NCBI RefSeq assembly: GCF_003116035.1
Contig: NZ_LGQW01000015.1
Span: 2,942,320-2,987,594, forward strand
DNA length: 45,275 nt
Origin: Azospirillum sp. TSH64
GTDB taxonomy: Bacteria; Pseudomonadota; Alphaproteobacteria; Azospirillales; Azospirillaceae
Reading direction: 5' to 3'
Shown: positions 25,677 to 34,435 of the stretch, piece after piece
How the letters are laid out: each line of letters opens with the position of its first letter
How positions within the stretch are numbered: position 1 is the first letter of the stretch
Translations under genes and position numbers: made by a program
The notes under the pieces: generated by a model
What the model saw: only the letters and a program-made list of their open reading frames with translations
What the model was told of the DNA's origin: nothing
Database searches by the model: none

Positions 25677-25712
25677 AAAGCCGGCGGCCCCCTGCGGGAC
25701 CGCCGGCTTTTT
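25677..25712. terminator. Bidirectional Rho-independent terminator
   Basis: AAAGCCGGCGG (25677-25687) pairs with CCGCCGGCTTT (25700-25710), with CCC/GGG inside. T-runs lie on both sides (TTTTTT to the right; AAAAA to the left), so it can serve both the small gene at 25291 and the convergent ahpF. Confidence 0.85.
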
Positions 25713-25726
25713 TCATCCCGGACCGG

Positions 25727-27322
25727 TCACTCCGCCGCGATGGACTCGCGGGCGGGCTCCTCGGCCGGCACGGTGCGGATCAGGTGGTCGAAGGCGGCCA
25801 GCCCGGCCTTGGCACCCTCGCCCATGGCGATGACGATCTGCTTGAACGGCACCGTCGTCGCGTCGCCGGCGGCGAAGACGCCGGGCAGCGAGGTCTGGCC
25901 GCGGTTGTCCACCTCGATCTCGCCGCGCGGGGTCAGGGCCAGCGTGCCCTTCAGCCACTCGGTGTTCGGCACCAGGCCGATCTGCACGAAGATGCCTTCC
26001 AGATCGACCCGCTTCAGCTCGCCGCCGGTGCGCTCCTTGTAGGACAGGCCGACCACCTTGTTGCCGTCGCCATGCACCTCGGTGGTCTGGGCCGACAGCA
26101 GGACGGTGACATTGGACAGGCTGTGCAGCTTGCGCTGCAACACCGCGTCGGCGCGCAGCTGGCTGTCGAACTCGATCAGCGTGACGTGCGAGACGATGCC
26201 GGCGAGGTCGATGGCCGCCTCGACACCGGAGTTGCCGCCGCCGATCACCGCCACGCGCTTGCCCTTGAACAGCGGACCGTCGCAGTGCGGGCAGTAGGCC
26301 ACACCCTTGTTGCGGTATTCCGCCTCGCCCGGGACGTTCATCGAGCGCCAGCGGGCGCCGGTCGACAGCACCACGGTGCGGGACTTCAGCGAGGCGCCGC
26401 TGGCCAGCTTCACCTCGATCAGGCCGCCTTCCTGGGTGGCCGGGACCAGCGCGGTGGCGGTCTGCAGGTTCATCACGTCGACCTCATAGTCCTTGACGTG
26501 CTGTTCCAGCGCCGCGGCCAGCTTCGGCCCCTCGGTGTGGGAGACCGAGATGAAGTTCTCGATCGCCATGGTGTCGAGCACCTGACCGCCGAACCGCTCG
26601 GCCGCCACGCCGGTGCGGATGCCCTTGCGGGCGGCGTAGATGGCGGCAGCGGCGCCGGCCGGGCCGCCGCCGATCACCAGCACCTCGAACGGAGCCTTGG
26701 CCTTGATCTTCTCGGCGGCGCGGGCGACGGCGCCGGTGTCGAGCTTGGCGACGATCTGCGCCACGTCCATCCGGCCCTGGGCGAAGGGCTCGCCGTTCAG
26801 GAAGACGGTGGGGACGGCCATCACCTGACGCTGCTCGACCTCCTGCTGGAACAGGGCGCCGTCGATGGCGACATGCTTGATCCGCGGGTTCAGCGCGCTC
26901 ATCAGGTTCAGGGCCTGGACCACGTCCGGGCAGTTCTGGCAGGACAGCGAGAAATAGGTCTCGAAGCTGAAATCGCCGTCGAGGGTGCGGATCTGCTCCA
27001 GCAGCTCCTCGGACTCCTTCGACGGGTGGCCGCCGACCTGGAGCAGGGCCAGCACCAGCGAGTTGAACTCGTGCCCCATCGGCAGGCCGGCGAAGGTGAC
27101 GCCGATGTCGGTGCCGTCGCGCTTGATGGCGAAGGAGGGCCGGCGGGCGTCGGCGCCGCTGCGGTCCAGCGTGATCTTGCCGGACAGCGAGGCGATGTCC
27201 TCCAGCAGGCCCAGCATCTCCTGCGACTTCGCACCCTCGTCCAGCGACGCCACCAGCGTGATCGGGTGGGTGATGCGCTCCAGATAGGCCTTCAACTGCG
27301 TCTTCAGATTGGCGTCCAGCAT
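25727..27322 (-). CDS. ahpF: Alkyl hydroperoxide reductase subunit F
   Basis: AhpF is the NADH-dependent flavoprotein that reduces AhpC. The 531-residue product has the N-terminal thioredoxin-fold pair with the disulfide C128-Q-N-C131, a linker, and the thioredoxin reductase-like part with FAD-binding [19 protein letters not shown] (about 216-234), the redox pair C344-P-H-C347, NADH-binding [14 protein letters not shown] and the FAD motif [10 protein letters not shown]. The cysteine positions match E. coli AhpF within one residue. The ATG at 27322 gives the standard N-terminus ([15 protein letters not shown]); a longer frame adds unrelated repeat-derived residues. It follows ahpC on the same strand after 412 bases holding a dispersed repeat. 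Confidence 0.95.
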   Translation of the reverse strand: MLDANLKTQLKAYLERITHPITLVASLDEGAKSQEMLGLLEDIASLSGKITLDRSGADARRPSFAIKRDGTDIGVTFAGLPMGHEFNSLVLALLQVGGHPSKESEELLEQIRTLDGDFSFETYFSLSCQNCPDVVQALNLMSALNPRIKHVAIDGALFQQEVEQRQVMAVPTVFLNGEPFAQGRMDVAQIVAKLDTGAVARAAEKIKAKAPFEVLVIGGGPAGAAAAIYAARKGIRTGVAAERFGGQVLDTMAIENFISVSHTEGPKLAAALEQHVKDYEVDVMNLQTATALVPATQEGGLIEVKLASGASLKSRTVVLSTGARWRSMNVPGEAEYRNKGVAYCPHCDGPLFKGKRVAVIGGGNSGVEAAIDLAGIVSHVTLIEFDSQLRADAVLQRKLHSLSNVTVLLSAQTTEVHGDGNKVVGLSYKERTGGELKRVDLEGIFVQIGLVPNTEWLKGTLALTPRGEIEVDNRGQTSLPGVFAAGDATTVPFKQIVIAMGEGAKAGLAAFDHLIRTVPAEEPARESIAAE

Positions 27323-27475
27323 GGCTTTCGTTCCCAACGTCTCGTGTCCGGGGCGGATCGCCTGCGTCACATTCGCGGCGGTCCGGGCGGAGAAAATGGT
27401 GGCCCGAGCAGGAAGAGCCGGTCGGGCGGGCGGTCTGGTTTTGAAACAGTGGAGAGTTTGAAACGTCATCGTCCT

Positions 27476-27550
27476 CCCCGCGCAGGCGGGGATCCAGATT
27501 TTGAAAGGACTGCGACAAAACGCGCCTGGATGCCCGCCTTCGCGGGGATG
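27476..27550. repeat. Dispersed CCCCGC...GCGGGGATCCAG inverted repeat
   Basis: CCCCGCGCAGGCGGGGATCCAG-like sequence (27476-27497) faces CTGGATGCCCGCC-TTCGCGGGGATG (27526-27550), giving a long imperfect hairpin with inner hairpins in each arm. This type of CGGGGATCCAG repeat is widespread between genes of alphaproteobacteria. It lies in the 412-base ahpC-ahpF gap, whose remainder contains only GC-rich sequence without a recognisable gene. Confidence 0.65.
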
Positions 27551-27681
27551 GGGAAACCGGTGACGGAACCCGAATGGGGAGGCTTTTGAAAGCCGGCCCG
27601 TAAAAACCTGCCTTGCGGCCGGCTGCGGCGGCAAGGGTACCCGTTAAATCCCGCCATCCAAGCCTGTCGGCGGCGGGGGTG

Positions 27682-27705
27682 GGGGCCGGCTGGAGCCGGC
27701 CCCCG
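27682..27705 (-). terminator. Strong hairpin downstream of ahpC
   Basis: GGGGGCCGGC (27682-27691) and GCCGGCCCCC (27696-27705) form a perfect 10-bp stem with a 4-base loop, 30 bases past the ahpC stop. A weaker dyad (GGTTTTCC / GGGAAAGCC, 27713-27734) lies between. No T-run follows, so it may lower read-through into ahpF rather than end it. Confidence 0.55.
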
Positions 27706-27734
27706 ATCCGTGGTTTTCCCTTTAAGGGAAAGCC

Positions 27735-28298
27735 TTAGATCTTGCCGACGAGGTCGAGCGACGGGGCGAGGGTCTTCTCGCCTTCCTGCCACTTGGCCGG
27801 GCAGACCTCGCCCGGGTGGGCGGCGACGTACTGCACGGCCTTGATCTTGCGCAGCAGTTCCTTGGCGTCGCGGCCGACGCCGCCGGCGGTGATCTCGACG
27901 ATCTGGATCTTGCCGTCCGGATCGACGACGAAGGTGCCGCGGTCGGCCAGGCCGACTTCCTCGATCAGAACCTCGAAGTTGCGGCTGATCGCCAGCGTCG
28001 GGTCGCCGATCATGGTGTAGCCGATCTTGCCGATGGCCGGCGAGGTGTCGTGCCAGGCCTTGTGGCAGAAGTGGGTGTCGGTCGAGACGCTGTAGACCTC
28101 GACGCCCAGCTTCTGGAATTCGTCGTAGTTGTCGGCCAGGTCTTCCAGCTCCGTCGGGCAGACGAAGGTGAAGTCGGCCGGGTAGAAGAACACGACCGAC
28201 CACTTGCCCTTCAGGTCGGCGTCGGTCACGTCGATGAACTTGCCGTTCTTGTACGCGGTCGCCTTGAAGGGCTTAATCTCGCTGTTGATCAAGGACAT
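27735..28298 (-). CDS. ahpC: Alkyl hydroperoxide reductase subunit C (2-Cys peroxiredoxin)
   Basis: AhpC reduces hydrogen peroxide and organic hydroperoxides in the cytoplasm and is recycled by AhpF. The 187-residue protein has the peroxidatic C47 in DFTFVCPTE, the resolving C166 in EVCPAKW, and [14 protein letters not shown] with the conserved active-site Arg segment. Length and cysteine positions are those of E. coli AhpC. GGAGA precedes the ATG. It is divergent from oxyR, whose product activates ahpCF under peroxide in many bacteria. Confidence 0.96.
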   Translation of the reverse strand: MSLINSEIKPFKATAYKNGKFIDVTDADLKGKWSVVFFYPADFTFVCPTELEDLADNYDEFQKLGVEVYSVSTDTHFCHKAWHDTSPAIGKIGYTMIGDPTLAISRNFEVLIEEVGLADRGTFVVDPDGKIQIVEITAGGVGRDAKELLRKIKAVQYVAAHPGEVCPAKWQEGEKTLAPSLDLVGKI

Positions 28299-28513
28299 TT
28301 GTGTTCTCCGATAGGTGCGATGATTTGGTTGTCGCCTCAATCCCTGGCCGCTGGCCTCGGCCGGTGGCCGTGACATGCCCGACTTAGTGCGGCGCACCGG
28401 GTCGAACAAGGGGGCCTGCCGTGTGGCCAGGGGATGGGGCGATGTTCCCTGTGTCCCGTTGACCCGTGGAGGAATACGGGAAATCTGTGATCAAGAGAAG
28501 TAGAAAATACCAA

Positions 28514-28542
28514 TTGAACTGATCGATAAATCCGATTACATA
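28514..28542 (+). promoter_or_regulatory. Candidate oxyR promoter
   Basis: TTGAAC (28514-28519) and TACATA (28537-28542) are spaced 17 bases in an AT-rich stretch just before oxyR. A start of transcription about 7 bases on would coincide with the oxyR ATG, which has no evident ribosome-binding site, so a leaderless message is possible. GATCGATAAATC in the spacer is a possible OxyR contact. Confidence 0.3.
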
Positions 28543-28549
28543 ACCGGGC

Positions 28550-29461
28550 ATGAAACCGCTCCCCACCCTGCGCCAGCTCCGCTATCTCGTCGCCGTCGTC
28601 GACCGCTGCCATTTCGGACAGGCGGCCGAGGCCTGCCTCGTCAGCCAGTCGACCTTGAGCGCCGGCTTGCAGGAGCTTGAGGATCTGCTGGGCGCCACAC
28701 TGGTGGAGCGCACGCGCCGCTCCGTGCTGCCGACCCCGCTCGGGCGCGAGATCGCGGAGCGGGCGCGGCAATTGTTGAAAGGGGCGGAGGAGCTGGTGGA
28801 CATCACCCGCTCCGCCGCCGACCCGATGTCGGGGGCCCTGCATCTGGGGGTGATCCCGACCATCGGCCCCTTCCTGATCCCCCGCGTGATGCCGGCCCTG
28901 CGCGAGAGCTTCCCGCGGCTGCGGCTCTATCTGCGCGAGGACCAGACGGCGCGGCTGCTGGAGCAGCTGAACGCCGGCAAGCTGGACGCGGCCCTGCTGG
29001 CCTTGCCCTACCCGATGGGCGATCTGGAGACGGAGGACATCGCCGAGGACCGTTTCTCCTTCGTCTGTCCGTCCGGCCACCGGCTGAACGGCGGCGACCC
29101 GGCGCAGCCGGTGACGGTCCCGTCGGAGGATCTGCTGCTGCTGGAGGACGGGCACTGCCTGCGCGACCACGCCATGGCGGCCTGCGCGCTGGACAGCACG
29201 CCGCACAACACCGCTTTCCAGGGCACCAGCCTGCACACGCTTGTGCAGATGGTGGCGAACGGGCTGGGGGTGACGCTGCTGCCGCAGATGGCGGTCGATT
29301 CCGGCATCCTGCGCGGGCTCGATTTGGCGGTGCGCCCGCTGGCCGGCGACCGGCCGGGGCGGCGGATTGCGCTGGCCTGGCGCCGCACCTCGGGACGGAA
29401 GGAAACCTTCCAGCGGCTGGCCGAAGCGCTGAGGGCGGAGATGACGGCGAAGGACGGCTGA
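28550..29461 (+). CDS. oxyR: Peroxide-sensing LysR-family regulator OxyR
   Basis: This 303-residue LysR regulator has the DNA-binding domain at about 5-65 (RQLRYLVAVVDRCHFGQAAEACLVSQSTLSAGLQELE). It has the OxyR redox pair C203 and C212 in LEDGHCLRDHAMAAC, nine residues apart as C199/C208 in E. coli. TSLHTLVQMVANGLGVTLLP is also characteristic. Oxidation by peroxide forms the disulfide and switches promoter activity. It diverges from ahpC with 251 bases between start codons, the usual arrangement for control of ahpCF and its own gene. Confidence 0.95.
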   Translation: MKPLPTLRQLRYLVAVVDRCHFGQAAEACLVSQSTLSAGLQELEDLLGATLVERTRRSVLPTPLGREIAERARQLLKGAEELVDITRSAADPMSGALHLGVIPTIGPFLIPRVMPALRESFPRLRLYLREDQTARLLEQLNAGKLDAALLALPYPMGDLETEDIAEDRFSFVCPSGHRLNGGDPAQPVTVPSEDLLLLEDGHCLRDHAMAACALDSTPHNTAFQGTSLHTLVQMVANGLGVTLLPQMAVDSGILRGLDLAVRPLAGDRPGRRIALAWRRTSGRKETFQRLAEALRAEMTAKDG

Positions 29462-29561
29462 CGGGGCGGCGGCGAAAGATTCGCTTGGTCCCGCGGGTGC
29501 GAGGTGGTTTAAACGGGACGGTTTTTCGCCCGTTCACTCCGCTTTGGGGACACCCAGCGTC

Positions 29562-30476
29562 ATGTCCACCACCGCCACCGCTTCCGTTTCCGCCCCTGGC
29601 CCCCTGTTCGACCGCGTCGCCATCGTCGGCATCGGTCTGATCGGCTCCTCCCTGGCGCGGGCGCTGGCGGAGTATGGGATCGCGCGGCAGGTGGTCTGCA
29701 CCGACCGCAGCGCCGAGGTGTGCGCCAAGGCGCTGGAGCTGGGCATCGTGGCGGAGGCCTCGACCGATCCGGCCGCGGCGCTGGCCGGCGCCGATCTGGT
29801 GGTGCTGTCGACCCCGGTCGGCAGCTATGCCGCGGTGGCCGAGGCCATCGGGCCGCTTCTGCAACGCGGGACCATCGTCACCGACGTCGGCTCGGTCAAG
29901 CAGGCGACCCTGCGCGACGTCGGGCCGCATCTGCCCGACGGCGTCCATCTGATCCCCGGCCATCCGGTGGCAGGCACCGAGCATTCGGGACCGGAGGCCG
30001 GATTCGCCACGCTGTTCCAGGGCCGCTGGTGCATCCTGACCCCGCCGCCCGGCGCCGACAGCGCGGCGTTGGAGCGGGTGACGGAGCTGTGGCGCCGCGT
30101 CGGCTCCACCGTCGAGATCATGGAGGCCAGCCACCACGACCGCGTGCTGGCCATCACCTCGCACCTGCCGCACCTGATCGCCTACACCATCGTCGGCACC
30201 GCGTCGGACCTGGAGGAGGACACCAAGTCCGAGGTCATCAAATTCTCGGCCGGCGGTTTCCGCGACTTCACCCGCATCGCCGCCAGCGACCCGGTGATGT
30301 GGCGCGACGTGTTCCTGAACAACCGCGAGGCGGTGCTGGAAATCCTCCAGCGCTTCACCGAGGATTTGACGGCCTTGCAGCGCGCCATCCGCTGGGGCGA
30401 GGGGGAGCAGTTGCAGGACCATTTCACCAAGACCCGCGCGGTGCGCCGGGGGATCATCGACGCCAAGCAGGCGTGA
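29562..30476 (+). CDS. tyrA: Prephenate/arogenate dehydrogenase family protein
   Basis: This is an NAD(P)-dependent dehydrogenase of tyrosine biosynthesis, 304 residues. The Rossmann motif VAIVGIGLIGSSLARALAE is at about 19-37. The prephenate dehydrogenase core has IPGHPVAGTEHSGPEAG and the catalytic His region AITSHLPHLIAYTI, then FSAGGFRDFTRIAASDP. No chorismate mutase or ACT domain is fused, so it is the short monofunctional (TyrC/cyclohexadienyl type) form; whether it prefers prephenate or arogenate cannot be read. The ATG at 29562 with GGGGA upstream is preferred to a TTG at 29544. Confidence 0.9.
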   Translation: MSTTATASVSAPGPLFDRVAIVGIGLIGSSLARALAEYGIARQVVCTDRSAEVCAKALELGIVAEASTDPAAALAGADLVVLSTPVGSYAAVAEAIGPLLQRGTIVTDVGSVKQATLRDVGPHLPDGVHLIPGHPVAGTEHSGPEAGFATLFQGRWCILTPPPGADSAALERVTELWRRVGSTVEIMEASHHDRVLAITSHLPHLIAYTIVGTASDLEEDTKSEVIKFSAGGFRDFTRIAASDPVMWRDVFLNNREAVLEILQRFTEDLTALQRAIRWGEGEQLQDHFTKTRAVRRGIIDAKQA

Positions 30477-30479
30477 GCA

Positions 30480-30502
30480 CCCTCTCCCTGGAGGGGAGAG
30501 GG
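30480..30502. repeat. Short CCCTCTCC palindrome after the dehydrogenase gene
   Basis: CCCTCTCC (30480-30487) pairs with GGAGAGGG-type sequence ending at 30502, four bases past the stop codon. It is a short member of the palindrome family seen at 1711, 8842 and 16182, placed between convergent genes. Confidence 0.5.
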
Positions 30503-30534
30503 GAAACGCACCCCGGCGGCTCCGGTCCTGTCTG

Positions 30535-32232
30535 TTACGACGCCCGCAACGCCCCCAGGAAGCCGTCGACCTCCCGGCGCATCCGCCCGGCGTCGTCCTG
30601 CACCGTGTCCACCGAGCGCACCATCACGCCGCTGGCCTGTTCGGCGGACGCGGCGGCGGCGGTGACGGCGGCGATGTTGTCGGAGACGCTGCGGGTGCCG
30701 TCGGCGGCGTCCTGGATGTTGGCGGCGATCTCGCCCACCGCGGCGGTCTGCTGTTCGACTGCGGCGGCGACCTCGGACGATATCTCGTTCAGCCGGGCGA
30801 TGGTGCGGGTGACGGCGCCGATGGTGTCGACCGCGGTGCCCGACGCGCTCTGGATTTCGGCGATGCGCGCCTGGATTTCGGCGGTCGCCTTGGCCGTCTG
30901 GCCGGCGAGTTGCTTCACCTCGCTCGCCACCACGGCGAAGCCCTTGCCGGCCTCCCCGGCGCGGGCGGCTTCGATGGTGGCGTTCAGCGCCAGCAGGTTG
31001 GTCTGGCCGGCGATGCCGGAAATCATCTCCACCACCTTGCCGATCTCCTCCGCCGCCTCGGCGAGGCTGCCCATCACGGTGGTGCTGCGTTCGGCGTCGC
31101 GGGTGGCGTCGGCGGCGATGCCGGCGGAATCGGCGACCAGACGGGCGATGCCGGCGAAGCTGGCCGACAGTTCGGCGGTGGCGGCGGCGACGCTGTCGAC
31201 ATTGGCCGAGGCGCGGCCGGCGGCCGACGACACCGCGTCGGAATGGCGCGCCGTCTCGGCGGCCCCCTCGGCCATCGCGGACGAGGCCGCGGCCATTTCG
31301 GCGGTGGAGGCCGACAACGCCTCGACCAGCCGCTTCACCGTCGCCTCGAAGCCGTCGGCGAGCGTGCGCAGCTCGCGGCGGCGTTCCTCGGCGGCGGCGG
31401 TCTTCAGCCGCTCCTGTTCCTGCTGGAGGCGTTCGGTGTCGAGCATGGTGTCGCGGAAGACGCGGGCGGCGGTCGCCATGCGGCCGATCTCGTCGCGGCG
31501 GCCTTCTTCAAAACTGGCGGTGAAATCGCGGGCGGCCAGACGCTCCAGCGAACCGGCGACGTCGAGAATCGGGCGGGAGATGCCGCGCACCAGCACGGCG
31601 CCGAAGCCCAGCGCCAGCAGGGTGCACAGCGTCACCCCGCCCAGCACCATGCCGTGGGCGCTGCTGTAGACCGCCGCCCCCTGGTCGGCGACGGCGCCGG
31701 CGTCGGCCATCGTGCCGTCCACCAGCGCGTCGAGCGCCTCCTGCACGCGGGCGAAGGCGACGGCGCTGGGGCGCTTGAAGACGCTGACGGCGGATTGGGC
31801 GTTGCCGTCGCGGGCCTGGCCGCGCACGCGGTCGGCAGCGGCGGCATAGGCGGTCCAGGCCTCGTCGAAGGCGGCCAGACGGGCGGCACCCTCGCCGCCG
31901 GCGAAGCGGGCTCCGGCGGCCTGACGGCGGGCGGTCACCTCGGCAACGGCCTCGGTCCAGCCCTTTTCCGCCTGGTTCACCTGCATCTCGTTGGTGGCGA
32001 GCGCATAGGCGGCTTCGGCGATGCGGTGGCTCTGCGCGGCGGAGGTCAGTTGACCGGCCAGCTGGGTCGCCGGCAGCGAACGGCTGCGCATTGTTTCGGC
32101 AGCATTGTTTAGGATTTCCAGCCGGCTGAGCGTGAAAATCCCGAAGGCGCCGGCCATCACCACAGTGCCCAACACCGCGACGATGATCTTGGCGCGGATG
32201 GTCAACTGTCCGAATGCTCGAATTTTAGCCAT
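30535..32232 (-). CDS. Methyl-accepting chemotaxis protein, four-helix-bundle type
   Basis: This 565-residue chemoreceptor has TM1 ([20 protein letters not shown]), a periplasmic domain of about 150 Ala-rich residues typical of the 4HB_MCP sensor, TM2 ([21 protein letters not shown]), HAMP ([24 protein letters not shown]), and the signalling coiled coil with the canonical tip [32 protein letters not shown] sequence. Unlike the receptor at 6209, it keeps both the Arg and Glu of the tip. The ATG at 32232 begins a normal short cytoplasmic segment; the longer frame reads into a repeated flank. The ligand is unknown. Confidence 0.92.
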   Translation of the reverse strand: MAKIRAFGQLTIRAKIIVAVLGTVVMAGAFGIFTLSRLEILNNAAETMRSRSLPATQLAGQLTSAAQSHRIAEAAYALATNEMQVNQAEKGWTEAVAEVTARRQAAGARFAGGEGAARLAAFDEAWTAYAAAADRVRGQARDGNAQSAVSVFKRPSAVAFARVQEALDALVDGTMADAGAVADQGAAVYSSAHGMVLGGVTLCTLLALGFGAVLVRGISRPILDVAGSLERLAARDFTASFEEGRRDEIGRMATAARVFRDTMLDTERLQQEQERLKTAAAEERRRELRTLADGFEATVKRLVEALSASTAEMAAASSAMAEGAAETARHSDAVSSAAGRASANVDSVAAATAELSASFAGIARLVADSAGIAADATRDAERSTTVMGSLAEAAEEIGKVVEMISGIAGQTNLLALNATIEAARAGEAGKGFAVVASEVKQLAGQTAKATAEIQARIAEIQSASGTAVDTIGAVTRTIARLNEISSEVAAAVEQQTAAVGEIAANIQDAADGTRSVSDNIAAVTAAAASAEQASGVMVRSVDTVQDDAGRMRREVDGFLGALRAS

Positions 32233-32323
32233 GTTGCCTGCATCCCCGCCAAGCCTTCGGCAAGAATTCCATCCATCCGAAGGTATTGTCCGACCCTCAA
32301 CCTTACTAATCCGAATGTTTAAA

Positions 32324-32612
32324 ATTATCAACGCGGAAGGTGAGTGAATTCGTCGGAAATCCGGTGTGCCGGGCAATGGTCACAGGCTGCTGGTCGAATG
32401 GGGCGTGAAGGAAGCCCGAAAACGAAATGGCCGAGGATGGAGATCAGGCGGCCCTGCGAACGGACCCCAGCTCGGTGAACAGCTCCACCACGGCTTCGAC
32501 GAGCTCGTTCAGCTGGTCCTGGCCCGGCGCCGAGACCGTGAAGAGCCCGCCGGGAGGCCCAGCGCAGCAGGGGAGGCGGTCGGGAAACGGTCACCGTCGC
32601 GCCCTTGGTCTC
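32324..32612. repeat. Copy A of a duplicated flank (truncated)
   Basis: From ATTATCAACGCGGAAGG onwards this segment aligns with 33712-33969 with scattered substitutions, lacks 40 bases equal to 33819-33858 (the terminator hairpin), then jumps at about 32541 to sequence matching 34505-34567. About 535 bases of the PfpI-like gene are missing. The two copies are direct repeats flanking the AT-rich glycosyltransferase-like gene. Confidence 0.85.
32444..32540 (-). pseudogene. Remnant of a DJ-1/PfpI-like gene (3' end only)
   Basis: The minus strand encodes TVSAPGQDQLNELVEAV, then VELFTELGSVRRAA and a TGA stop. This matches the last 31 codons of the complete gene at 33872-34435 (TVSALGQDQLNEFVEAVVK..., ending SVRKAA). 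The upstream 155 or so codons are deleted and the remnant is fused to sequence equivalent to the region before the complete gene. No start or function remains. The substitutions are few and mostly conservative, so the copy is either fairly recent or was under selection until deleted. Confidence 0.85.
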
Positions 32613-32796
32613 CTCGAAACTCTTACCATCCACCGCAGGTCTGTCGATCCGGGTGAACTGGCATCCGCATCGCCGGCACAGCCAACGCTACTTACCCCGG
32701 CCATGACCAGGCTTCACCACCCGCATACAGGCTACGGCGATAAAAATATCTTCCGCTCTTTCCATGTGTACCGATCAGAAAGAGCGCTGGAGACGA

Positions 32797-33510
32797 TTAG
32801 CGATAAGAATGCATCAACGGCACAATGTCGACATGTATCACGCTGTCCATTCTCTCGAACGTTAATTGATGGAATATCTCTGCTTGAATTTCAGCCCATC
32901 GGAGTGGGTATTTTGATACCGTTCCATCGCTAAATTGCATTCCCAAGATATCCTGTGGGTGTCTTGAAGGATTTTCTTTAAGTAAATCCATTTTTTCGTC
33001 AAGCGTTTTATTCACTCTTTTGAACCACTCCGTTGTAAAACTGCTTCTTTTCTTGAACAGGAAAGCTGCATTCCCGATCAATTTCTTATATGCTGCCCTC
33101 AGCGCGGGGCCATCGGATGAGGGATGAACGGCAACGCATCCTGGACCAAGCTCAGTGTATCCAGCTCCATCTGCGTCACTGTTCTCCAGTGCAGAAAATG
33201 CATGAAGCCAGTTGTAGCCAGTCAATTTTATATCTGAATAACCACCTCCGAAATGATGCATTAGATAACACCTGAGATAGTCACTCCTATGAGTCTCGCT
33301 TAGGTATTCGTAAGCGGGATGCAATGGCGAGTCCGGCAATATCCAATTGGGAAGTGTGCTGCTCTTTAAAAGTATTACTGGGCAGCAAGGATTCTGCATG
33401 AGAGAAAATAGACAGTTAAGTCTTTGTTGGCTAAGCGGGCTTTTTCCAGTCCATGCGCAAAATATCGTTCTGCTGGACAAGCCATTGAATCCAGACATAT
33501 CTACGCTCAT
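32797..33510 (-). CDS. Glycosyltransferase-like protein (sugar-binding DXD-region family), AT-rich
   Basis: This 237-residue protein contains HPAYEYLSETHRSDYLRCYLMH, written here in part, followed by HFGGGYSDIKLTG. This is the R-S-D-x-x-R ... GG-x-Y-x-D pattern of GT32/capsule-synthesis type glycosyltransferases that use nucleotide sugars. The second acidic residue of the DXD triad is Lys here (D-I-K), so activity needs proof. No signal peptide is seen. Base composition is strikingly low: 22 of 60 bases are G or C at 33001-33060, against about 40 of 60 in typical genes here. The gene lies alone between duplicated flanks, strong signs of acquisition. GGAG lies about 11 bases before the ATG. 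Confidence 0.75.
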   Translation of the reverse strand: MSVDMSGFNGLSSRTIFCAWTGKSPLSQQRLNCLFSLMQNPCCPVILLKSSTLPNWILPDSPLHPAYEYLSETHRSDYLRCYLMHHFGGGYSDIKLTGYNWLHAFSALENSDADGAGYTELGPGCVAVHPSSDGPALRAAYKKLIGNAAFLFKKRSSFTTEWFKRVNKTLDEKMDLLKENPSRHPQDILGMQFSDGTVSKYPLRWAEIQAEIFHQLTFERMDSVIHVDIVPLMHSYR

Positions 33511-33711
33511 CTTTCAATATACTCCACTATTGATAGATCATACACTGTCACAAGAGCACACCGCAGGGCAATCGGGTAAATTGGGACGCGACACCGCGTA
33601 AGACCCCATTTCGACAGTCCTCGTTTCGACAGACCATGGAGCGGTTTGGATGTCGTCGGTTGGGATGGCCGAGCCGGTGGATCATCATGCGGATGGCGGC
33701 GACGCTGTATC
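33511..33711. other. Gap between the islet gene and repeat copy B
   Basis: No gene is recognised. The stretch changes from AT-rich (33511-33560) to GC-rich (33640-33711). TTTCGACAG is repeated at about 33609 and 33625. The GC-rich part reads AAIRMMIHRLGHPN on the minus strand, which might be a decayed coding end, but no family could be shown. Confidence 0.4.
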
Positions 33712-33811
33712 ATTATCAACGCGGAAGGTGAGTGAATCCGTCGGAAATCCGGGCTGTCGGGCAATGGTCACAGGGCGCGATTCGACTGGGGCGCGAAGGA
33801 GGGCCGAAAAC

Positions 33812-33850
33812 GAAACGGCCGCCGCACCCGGATGGTGCGGCGGCCGTTTC
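33812..33850 (-). terminator. Terminator of the PfpI-like gene
   Basis: A perfect 17-bp stem (GAAACGGCCGCCGCACC at 33812-33828 with its complement at 33834-33850) and a 5-base loop lie 21 bases past the stop, followed on the minus strand by GTTTTCG. Forty bases covering most of it are absent from copy A. Confidence 0.8.
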
Positions 33851-33871
33851 GGGGCCGTCCGAGGATGGAGA

Positions 33872-34435
33872 TCAGGCGGCCTTGCGAACGGAACCCAGCT
33901 CGGTGAACAGCTTCACCACGGCTTCGACGAACTCGTTGAGCTGGTCCTGGCCCAGCGCCGAAACCGTGATGTCGTCGACGACCAGAGCCTCGTCGCTGAT
34001 CTTGCCGCCGGCGGCGGTCAGGTCGGCGCGGTAGGCTTCCGGAGCGGCCAGCAGGCGGCCGCGCAGCTTGCCGGGGATCGCCAGCAGCTGGATGCCCTGG
34101 TCGATGGCGGCGATCGGCTTGCCGGCATCGAGGAAGTGGCCGACGATGCGGCGGGTGTGGGCCGACTGCTGCAGCTTCGCCACGCTGCGCTCACCGCCCG
34201 GCAGCAGCAGCATGTCGAAGTCGGCGCCGAGCGCCTCGCTCAGATGCTTGTCCACCGGGAAGTAATGGCCCCAGGACTTGCCGTGCCAGCCGTTGACCAG
34301 ACCCGTCTCGGTCGAGATGGTACGCAGCGTGGCGCCGGTCTTGATCAGGGCGCGTTGCGGCTCGGTCATCTCCGCTTCTTCGAAGCCGTTGGAGACGAGG
34401 ATGGCGATGGACTTTCCTGCGAGCGATTGATCCAT
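33872..34435 (-). CDS. DJ-1/PfpI-family protein lacking the active-site cysteine
   Basis: This 187-residue protein has the glutamine-amidotransferase-like fold of the PfpI/DJ-1 group: IAILVSNGFEEAEMTEPQRAL at the N-terminus, DMLLLPGGERSVAKL in the middle, and the nucleophile-elbow region KPIAAIDQGIQLLA. In proteases, chaperones and glyoxalases of this family the elbow reads A-I-C-H-G; here it is A-I-D112-Q-G, so both the Cys nucleophile and His are absent. The conserved Glu near residue 19-20 is kept. AAGGACA lies 9 bases before the ATG. It may be a non-catalytic stress or binding protein. A partial copy exists at 32444. Confidence 0.85.
   Translation of the reverse strand: MDQSLAGKSIAILVSNGFEEAEMTEPQRALIKTGATLRTISTETGLVNGWHGKSWGHYFPVDKHLSEALGADFDMLLLPGGERSVAKLQQSAHTRRIVGHFLDAGKPIAAIDQGIQLLAIPGKLRGRLLAAPEAYRADLTAAGGKISDEALVVDDITVSALGQDQLNEFVEAVVKLFTELGSVRKAA

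Noticed and set aside
32328..32633. Minus-strand 101-codon frame across repeat copy A
   Set aside because: It runs out of frame relative to the gene remnant and exists only because of high GC; the homologous codons are in another frame.
33600..33711. Possible transposase C-terminal fragment (AAIRMMIHRLGHPN on the minus strand)
   Set aside because: Too short, with no catalytic residues and no terminal inverted repeats or target duplication; an insertion-sequence origin cannot be shown.
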